Source: a virus. From it: a stretch of DNA of 25,614 nt. The stretch covers positions 1 through 25,614 of IMG/VR virus record IMGVR_UViG_3300027907_000050; one strand, 5' to 3'. Numbering within the stretch: position 1 is the first letter of the stretch; each line of letters starts with the position of its first letter. Of the stretch, positions 21,041-25,614 are shown piece by piece. Under the pieces are notes generated by a model. That model saw only the letters and a program-made list of their open reading frames with translations. It did not search any database and was not told the DNA's origin. Position numbers and translations under genes: made by a program.

Positions 21041-21267
21041 GTCCGCTCCTCGCTGGCGGGTGGGGTGGGTTCCAGGTATCGCACGCGCTTGCCGTAGGCG
21101 ATGGCATATTCCAATTCGCTCCTCGTCGATGAGCCTATGTAACCGCCAACGTTCAAGATGAACACTTCGTCGGCCAAGTCGATCTTGCGCTTGTGCACGT
21201 CGCCTCCAATCTCGGATACAGGACCCGCGACAATCCAGTCGCGAGCGGTAAGGAAGGTCTCAACCAT
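21037..21267 (-). CDS. Short deoxyribosyltransferase-like protein lacking the usual N-terminus
   Basis: A 76-aa protein from ATG 21267 (TAATG coupling). HKRKIDLADEVFILNVGGYI (25-44) with STRSELEYAIAYGKRVRYLEP (48-68) matches the C-terminal half of a Rossmann-like nucleoside 2-deoxyribosyltransferase-type family. The N-terminal strand and GSTR/CGS-like motif usual in that family is missing, so it may lack activity or depend on another protein. A longer frame to 21318 adds an unrelated sequence that overlaps the previous gene. Family assignment is fairly sure, function is not. Confidence 0.65.
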   Translation of the reverse strand: MVETFLTARDWIVAGPVSEIGGDVHKRKIDLADEVFILNVGGYIGSSTRSELEYAIAYGKRVRYLEPTPPASEERT

Positions 21268-21548
21268 TAGATGAATTCTCGGCTGAGATAGGTTTGGACG
21301 AGTTGAACGGCTTCCCACAGCCGTTGTTCCTCTTCCGTTGATTGCCTTAGTTCATCGTCAAGGCTGACCCGGTCGTCAGGCTCCATCCACTTCCCATCCT
21401 TGCCTAGGTAGGCATCTCTGGGCAGTCGCCAGTCGCCTAGGAATAGCTCGCGGAGCTTTCGGCCTAGTTCGTATCGACAGAGACTGATGCTGACCAGCCG
21501 GCGCTCCGCTCCTTCAAGCTCTACCGGCGGCGGTCTCTTCTTAGCCAT
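21267..21548 (-). CDS. Hypothetical charged helical protein
   Basis: A 93-aa protein from ATG 21548, preferred because GAAGGAGA precedes it closely; an in-frame start at 21788 would overrun the XRE gene. It is Lys/Arg-rich at the start (MAKKRPPPVELEGAERR), then helical and acidic. No family is recognised. Stop and next ATG overlap. Confidence 0.65.
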   Translation of the reverse strand: MAKKRPPPVELEGAERRLVSISLCRYELGRKLRELFLGDWRLPRDAYLGKDGKWMEPDDRVSLDDELRQSTEEEQRLWEAVQLVQTYLSREFI

Positions 21549-21582
21549 TTGCTTCTCCTTCAAGTAGGGATGAAAGATCGGA

Positions 21583-21843
21583 CTAGCCTTCAACTCCGGC
21601 GGCAAGCTCCGCCATCTCCTTGGAGATGAGCGAGATGTCGGCATCGACGGCTTTGCAAATCTTCCAGATGGTCTGGAGCTTGGGGTCAACCGTCCGGCCG
21701 GTCCGGAGCTTGTAAACGGTGTTGGGATGAAGGCGAGCCGCGGCAGCAAGCTCCTCTTCCGTAGCGAACAACGGACGTTTGCCGTCAAACGCTAGGTCGC
21801 AAAGGTAGGCAACTAGGTGCCGCAAGTAGGTCTTGAAACGCAT
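21583..21843 (-). CDS. XRE-family HTH regulator (repressor/Cro candidate)
   Basis: An 86-aa DNA-binding protein from ATG 21843 (GGAG 8 nt before); longer in-frame starts would run through the palindromic leader. The HTH lies at about residues 29-60, with LAAAARLHPNTVYKLRTGR, a typical XRE pattern with the recognition helix NTVYKLRTG. The remainder is a helix that could dimerise. No cleavage or sensor domain is present, so it resembles Cro or a small repressor rather than CI/LexA. The palindrome-rich segment immediately upstream (21889-21948) could be its own operator. Confidence 0.8.
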   Translation of the reverse strand: MRFKTYLRHLVAYLCDLAFDGKRPLFATEEELAAAARLHPNTVYKLRTGRTVDPKLQTIWKICKAVDADISLISKEMAELAAGVEG

Positions 21844-21888
21844 AGCCGAGTCTCCGATGGTGAGGTGAGATAGAAGCCGAAAGGAAAT

Positions 21889-21948
21889 GCGGAGAGGGTG
21901 TGACGTCACGCCAGGCTGATAGTCCAAATATCAACCATCCCTCTCCGC
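21889..21948. promoter_or_regulatory. Nested palindromes upstream of the XRE gene (operator candidate)
   Basis: The outer 10-bp repeat GCGGAGAGGG (21889-21898) / CCCTCTCCGC (21939-21948) encloses GTGACGTCAC (21900-21909), a perfect palindrome, and TGATA (21917-21921) / TATCA (21929-21933), spaced by 7. On the minus strand the whole lies just after one stop codon and 46 nt before the XRE start. It may form a cruciform or branched RNA, or bind the XRE protein. Confidence 0.5.
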
Positions 21949-21954
21949 GGTTTG

Positions 21955-22272
21955 TTAGTCGCATTCGATGAATTTGAGGACCTGGTGAAGTTCGCGCTTG
22001 ACTTCGTCGCGATACTTCTTATCCGGAGCCGCCGTGTCGAGCAAGTTGAAAGCCTTCTCCAGGTGACGGAAAGCCTTGCTCCGCTCTGTCTCGGAATAGA
22101 TCACGCAATCAACGTCGCTCCCGTCGCTCTCTTCGGTCATCAAGCAGAGGACGCAGCGACCATCCTTAAGCAACTTGTCGATGACGTAGGCTTCCCTGCC
22201 TTTGGAGCCGGCAACCGTCACTTCTGACTCGCCAGCAACGTCTAACATCGCACTCATTTCGTTCGCCTTCAT
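21955..22272 (-). CDS. Hypothetical protein
   Basis: A 105-aa protein read from ATG 22272. A TTG at 22287 and an ATG at 22257 (AAGG 8 nt before) are alternatives. Its sequence is hydrophilic with Cys near CVLCLMTEESDGSDVDC and a helical C-terminus. No family is recognised. It lies between the helicase and the regulator region, and follows the helicase stop hairpin. Confidence 0.6.
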   Translation of the reverse strand: MKANEMSAMLDVAGESEVTVAGSKGREAYVIDKLLKDGRCVLCLMTEESDGSDVDCVIYSETERSKAFRHLEKAFNLLDTAAPDKKYRDEVKRELHQVLKFIECD

Positions 22273-22305
22273 AACCTTCTTCTTCAACTAGGTACTCGGA
22301 ACCGG

Positions 22306-22324
22306 CTCCTAGGAAGTCTAGGAG
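22306..22324. other. Inverted repeat containing the helicase stop codon
   Basis: CTCCTAG (22306-22312) and CTAGGAG (22318-22324) flank a 5-nt loop. The helicase TAG (minus; 22318-22320 on the plus strand) lies in an arm. No T-run follows. Confidence 0.55.
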
Positions 22325-24594
22325 ACCCAAACCAACTCCTCAATCGCGCGGGTGATAGCCACGTATTTGAGGTTGTACTCTTGCTTGAGCTGCCAGGGAG
22401 ACTTCGCGGACGGGTGGGGCATCGAAGCTCCCGGCGGCTGGATGATGAACACGCGCTTGCTCTCTAGTCCCTTTGCCCGGTGGACTGTCGAGAGCCGGAT
22501 GCCCGTTGTCGTGCTGTCGCTGAATATCCTCTCAATCCGCTCGCGGACCTGCGCGACGGTCTTGATGTCCTCGCAGAAGGTAAGGATCAAGTCACGGCGG
22601 TCGTCAAGGGCAATCCGCTTCGCCTCTGACGGGTGCTTCTCCGCTTCTAGCTTCTTGACTTCTAGATCGTACCATCCGTGGGTCGCGGTGATAAGCTCCG
22701 GAACGGTATCAACTTCAAACTTGTCGATGAGCTTGAGGAGACCTTGGCCGATGTCCCTGCCTTGGACTACCGCTTTGCGACCTTCCTTGAGGAAGCGTAG
22801 GCACTGGCTGACCAGGGGAGCGGTCGTACGGCAAATGACAAAGTCTCCGTCTTGAGCCATGTAGCGGTAGCCGGTCCGCTCCACTTCAACTCCGGAGCGG
22901 GTCCCGTTGTCGTTCTCTGTCGCGGTCGCAAACGGGACTCCTTCAAGAGCACGGCGGCTAACCTTCCCCTCGCAGTTGCTCTCGTGCGCCTCAAAGGTCG
23001 GCACGATAGCCTTAGCCTGCTCAACAATTGCCCGGCCGCAGCGCCGGGTGACTGTTAGCGGTAGCCGTTCGCAACCGGCCGGGGTCCGGCTGAGTAAGCC
23101 AAACATCCGCGGCATGCTCTCGCTATCCGCTCCGGCGAACCCGTAGATGGCCTGATTGACATCGCCGCATCCGATGATCCGCGAGCCGGCTTTCATCGCG
23201 AGAGCCTGCTGGCATCGGTTCAGGTCCTGAAACTCGTCAACCAAGAGAAGGTCGTTGCGCCAGATCGGAAGGTTGAGGACGATAGGCAGCCAAGGCATAT
23301 CGTCAAAGTCGATAGAGCTAGAAAGGCTCGCGCACTTCTCAAGAACGGAGCCGACTAGCTTGACAATCTCTTCCCAATCGTTGCCGTCAACCTCAATCTC
23401 AAAGTGGTCGCAGAGACCGTGGAGAGCTTCTTCAAACTGTTCCGGGGTCTCCGTCTCGGAATCCTGATGGGCTCCGGTCAACGTCATCTTGCAGAGGCTA
23501 ACAAGCCGGCGGACCGCGGAGACAAACTCCGGTCGATCCTTCCGGAGAGCTTGGAACGGCTTGTCAACAATCTCCGCGATATAGTCGCAGACCCTCTCGC
23601 CATTCTGGTTGACGATGAGGTTGGTATTCCGACCAACCGCCTTCGCGACCGCCGCAAAGCCTAGACCGTGAAGTGTCTTGGCCTGGCAACCTTCCGGCAT
23701 ACGCTTCGTCAACTCGTCCTTGATGGAGACGTTGAAGGCAGCGAAACAAATTGACCTAGCGCCGCGGCTCCGCGCCATGGCGTCCCAAATGACCGCCTGC
23801 TGCGGCGACGGCTGAAACTTGGTCGGGAGTCCGCGGACAACTTTCAGACCCTCAACCAGGGTCGTGGTCTTGCCGGTTCCGGCGAGAGCTTCGATGATGA
23901 GGTGCGGAGCCGTAACCCGGCCGTAACCGTAGTTGCTCTGAGGAGTGATGGGTGTGAGGAGCGGCGCAACCGGCTTCCCGGCGGCGCGATCCGAGAGCCG
24001 GGAGAGACCAGCGCGGCTTAGGGCATCCGCGGTCTCCCGGCGAACCTCTGCGAGGGGAACGACCGGGAGCGGCCGGACGGCTCCGCAAACTGGACAGGCC
24101 TGTCCCGGCTCCGCTTCCACGCACCCGGCTGGGCAACCGTATCCTGGCGGCTCCGTTGCCGGAGCGGCAGCCGGCGCAGTACGGACCGGCTTGGGTGGAG
24201 TACGGGTTGGGGACGGCTTGGACACGGCTACGGGTGCCGATTTTACTGGCTGCTGAGAGACCGGCCTAGCCGGGACCGGAGCCGTGAGCGGGTTGGCCGC
24301 TCGCCGGAGAGAGTCGATGAGCCGACTGCTAGGAGCCTTCTTCGCCTCCAGCAGGCTCGCGAGCGTAGCCGGTTTGAGAGTTGCGTACTCGTCCTTCCAC
24401 CAGCCCGACATACCGTACCAAGCAAAGCCTTCTGCGGAGACGATGTTGGGGCGCTTCTTCGTCGGGTTCGCCGCGGCTTCCTTCTGATCGTTGGAATGGA
24501 CCGGAACCGCGGCGGCTTCCTTCTGGTCCTTGACGACCGGCTTAGCCGGAGCGGACTTCTTCACTGCCTTGGACTTGGGGGCGGACTTCTTCAC
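22318..24594 (-). CDS. SF1 (UvrD/Rep-like) helicase with zinc knuckle and low-complexity N-terminus
   Basis: A 758-aa helicase from GTG 24594, chosen because GGAG stands 8 nt upstream; the longer frame to 24789 overlaps the next gene. Motif I is LAGTGKTTT (K242). Motif Ia is FAAFNVSIKDEL. Motif II is LLVDEFQDLN (D453-D457). Motif III is GCGDVNQAIYGFAGA. Motif IV is the atypical TVTRRCG. Motif V is STVHRAKGLE. Motif VI is YVAITRA, near the end. It lacks a separate nuclease. The first ~150 residues are basic repeats (KKSAP twice, DQKEAAA twice), then a zinc knuckle C154/C158/C167/C170 (Cx3Cx8Cx2C). A Q-like PSPQQ element follows Walker A rather than preceding it. It probably unwinds phage DNA during replication or recombination. 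Confidence 0.92.
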   Translation of the reverse strand: MKKSAPKSKAVKKSAPAKPVVKDQKEAAAVPVHSNDQKEAAANPTKKRPNIVSAEGFAWYGMSGWWKDEYATLKPATLASLLEAKKAPSSRLIDSLRRAANPLTAPVPARPVSQQPVKSAPVAVSKPSPTRTPPKPVRTAPAAAPATEPPGYGCPAGCVEAEPGQACPVCGAVRPLPVVPLAEVRRETADALSRAGLSRLSDRAAGKPVAPLLTPITPQSNYGYGRVTAPHLIIEALAGTGKTTTLVEGLKVVRGLPTKFQPSPQQAVIWDAMARSRGARSICFAAFNVSIKDELTKRMPEGCQAKTLHGLGFAAVAKAVGRNTNLIVNQNGERVCDYIAEIVDKPFQALRKDRPEFVSAVRRLVSLCKMTLTGAHQDSETETPEQFEEALHGLCDHFEIEVDGNDWEEIVKLVGSVLEKCASLSSSIDFDDMPWLPIVLNLPIWRNDLLLVDEFQDLNRCQQALAMKAGSRIIGCGDVNQAIYGFAGADSESMPRMFGLLSRTPAGCERLPLTVTRRCGRAIVEQAKAIVPTFEAHESNCEGKVSRRALEGVPFATATENDNGTRSGVEVERTGYRYMAQDGDFVICRTTAPLVSQCLRFLKEGRKAVVQGRDIGQGLLKLIDKFEVDTVPELITATHGWYDLEVKKLEAEKHPSEAKRIALDDRRDLILTFCEDIKTVAQVRERIERIFSDSTTTGIRLSTVHRAKGLESKRVFIIQPPGASMPHPSAKSPWQLKQEYNLKYVAITRAIEELVWVS

Positions 24595-24617
24595 GGTAGG
24601 TCTCCGATTGAGATTGG

Positions 24618-25001
24618 TTAGTAGGCGACGTGGACTTGGTTGAAGCCGAACCCGTTGACCGGCTCGCCGGTTGTCTTCACGTAGGTGTAGCCGCTCCGGC
24701 GAGTGTCCTGCGGCCGGCTGAGAACCCGGCGGAACGTCTGAGTATCGAGATTGACCACGATCATTCCCGGCCGTAGGTCGCAGAGGCAAACCGGCCGGGT
24801 GTTGCTCTTAGTGAACTTGGCCGTGCTCTTCGTCGCGCCGGCTACGTCATACAACCCTTCGTGAAGAACGACCGGCGGAGAGCCGTTGAACGTTGCGAGC
24901 GGCGAGCCGTCCCGATGGTAACCGGTTACAACTCCTTCAACGGGACCGGCGACGTCATCGACAACCGTGACCTTCGTTCCGATAGAGAGGGGAGCCTTCA
25001 T
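24618..25001 (-). CDS. Hypothetical protein with SH3/KOW-like beta segments
   Basis: A 127-aa protein with AAGGAT before ATG 25001. The N-terminal GTKVTVVDDVAGPVEGVVTG block looks like a small SH3-like or KOW beta-barrel segment. The C-terminus has a Cys/Leu stretch (PVCLCDLRPGMIVVN) that echoes the same pattern. It ends 23 nt before the helicase start. Function unknown. Confidence 0.65.
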   Translation of the reverse strand: MKAPLSIGTKVTVVDDVAGPVEGVVTGYHRDGSPLATFNGSPPVVLHEGLYDVAGATKSTAKFTKSNTRPVCLCDLRPGMIVVNLDTQTFRRVLSRPQDTRRSGYTYVKTTGEPVNGFGFNQVHVAY

Positions 25002-25024
25002 CTGAGTGATCCTTCGTAATGAGA

Positions 25025-25067
25025 AAGGGAACCGAACTAGAGACTAGCCTACTAGAACGGTTCCCTT
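25025..25067. other. 10-bp inverted repeat in the gap upstream of the 127-aa gene
   Basis: AAGGGAACCG (25025-25034) and CGGTTCCCTT (25058-25067) are perfectly complementary with a 23-nt loop holding three CTAG. On the minus strand it is followed by TCTCATT, so a partial terminator or attenuator upstream of the 127-aa and helicase genes is possible. Confidence 0.5.
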
Positions 25068-25078
25068 GCGTCTATAGG

Positions 25079-25109
25079 GGTTTGATAAATCTTTCCGGAA
25101 TTATCAACC
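25079..25109. other. Imperfect palindrome spanning the stop of the zinc-ribbon gene
   Basis: GGTTTGATAA (25079-25088) and TTATCAACC (25101-25109) pair over 9 bp with one bulge. The TGA (25104-25106 on the plus strand) is inside. The half-site TATCAACC recurs in the XRE leader. Confidence 0.5.
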
Positions 25110-25614
25110 ACCCCCAATTTCTGTACCGTCCCGGTAGAGAATGAAGCCTGGAAAGTCAGTCTTGGGCTCAATCTCCAACTGCCTTCCGGTAGCTTCGCAC
25201 TGGCGCCGCGCTTCCTCAATAGCCTCATCGCTCTCGTCCGAAACGTCAATGGGTTCGCTGAGTACTGACCCCGGCATATCGGCTTCCGAGAGGTAGAACC
25301 GGACCGTGAACTTGGGCGGCGGTAGAGCAGCGACTAGCTTCTGGCACCGCGGGCAAGTGACCTTCTCCCGGTCGTTGGTTAGCCGGGCTGAGGACTTGGA
25401 GCGGTGAGAGGAGTACGCGGACCGCGGACGAGCCTTGATACAAACCGGCTTCCAACTGCCCTGCTTCGCCGGGTCTCGGAAGTGAATCGGCCGGTTGTCC
25501 TTCCCGTCAAGCCGGTCGCGCCGCTCTTGAATATGTTTCGCCTCTGCGACCGGGACCCCCATCCCAACCGGACGGAACCGCATGCCGCTGCAATGACCGC
25601 GACCGAAGTTGTGT
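25104..25614 (-). CDS. Zinc-ribbon-containing protein, partial at the window edge
   Basis: An open minus frame of 169 codons reaching the end of the window. ATG 25583 exists but has no ribosome site, and the codons before it (HNFGRGHCSGM) look protein-like, so the true start lies outside. Central VTCPRCQKLVAA is a CxxC knuckle with the partner cysteines unclear. The C-terminus has an acidic helix (ESDEAIEEARRQCE). Function unknown. It precedes the 127-aa gene and the helicase. Confidence 0.65.
   Translation of the reverse strand, partial: HNFGRGHCSGMRFRPVGMGVPVAEAKHIQERRDRLDGKDNRPIHFRDPAKQGSWKPVCIKARPRSAYSSHRSKSSARLTNDREKVTCPRCQKLVAALPPPKFTVRFYLSEADMPGSVLSEPIDVSDESDEAIEEARRQCEATGRQLEIEPKTDFPGFILYRDGTEIGGG

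Noticed and set aside
21549-21788. Extended N-terminus of the 93-aa gene
   Set aside because: It would run antiparallel in frame over the XRE gene; ATG 21548 has GAAGGAGA upstream.
24595-24789. Extended N-terminus of the helicase
   Set aside because: It would overlap the 127-aa gene heavily and reads as its shadow; GTG 24594 has a proper ribosome site.
25060-25090. Minus-strand promoter near TATAGA
   Set aside because: No acceptable -35 element at 16-18 nt.
1-25614. CRISPR array, tRNA genes, integrase or att site
   Set aside because: No regularly spaced repeats, no cloverleaf-like sequence noticed, and no recombinase motif; the 10-bp repeats at 19103 are too short for CRISPR.

Overview
The window is the late (structural) module and part of the early or regulatory module of a tailed phage or prophage with a long non-contractile (siphovirus-type) tail. 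The left arm (about 45-18732) is entirely on the + strand and follows the HK97/lambda-like head-tail order: small genes, terminase large subunit, small membrane protein, portal, S49 head-maturation protease, DNA methyltransferase, HK97-fold major capsid protein, small head genes, head-tail connectors, tail terminator, tail tube, a frameshifted tail-assembly chaperone pair, a short tape measure, then tail-tip and adhesin-like proteins. The right arm (18729-25614) is entirely on the - strand and meets the left arm convergently at 18729-18732, with the two stop codons overlapping. It carries a lipoprotein, a run of very small overlapping genes, an XRE-type repressor candidate and a large SF1 (UvrD-like) helicase. 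No integrase, lysis gene, polymerase, rRNA, tRNA or CRISPR array is visible, so the window is an internal piece of a larger element.

Host. The DNA is moderately GC-rich, genes are tightly packed with ATGA, GTGA, TTGA and TAATG overlaps, and good AGGAG-type ribosome sites are frequent. The cysteine pattern of the small protein at 18496-18732 and the layout of the helicase around its Walker A motif remind me of planctomycete proteins. That host guess is recall and inference only. CTAG is not depleted (10 sites counted in the first 1000 bases), which argues against an enterobacterial-type host.

How the genes work together. TerL packages DNA through the portal into a shell of the 485-aa capsid protein. 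That protein carries its own N-terminal scaffold-like domain and is presumably matured by the S49 protease, whose Ser162/Lys214 spacing (52 residues) equals that of bacterial SppA. The proteins at 9848-11803 look like adaptor, stopper, gp10-like and tail-terminator proteins. The chaperone gene pair at 13054-13799 contains a textbook A AAA AAC slippery heptamer and fuses in the -1 frame. It precedes a 605-aa tape measure, which implies a tail of roughly 90 nm. The methyltransferase between protease and capsid may protect virion DNA.

Most interesting non-coding structure. Several genes end inside an inverted repeat that contains their stop codon (6988, 9763, 22318, 25104 and, weakly, the convergent pair at 18730). 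The major capsid gene has the most elaborate leader, with hairpins and a possible promoter. The segment upstream of the XRE gene is a nested set of palindromes. A probable gene at 20481-20751 is split between two frames exactly at a 9-bp hairpin.
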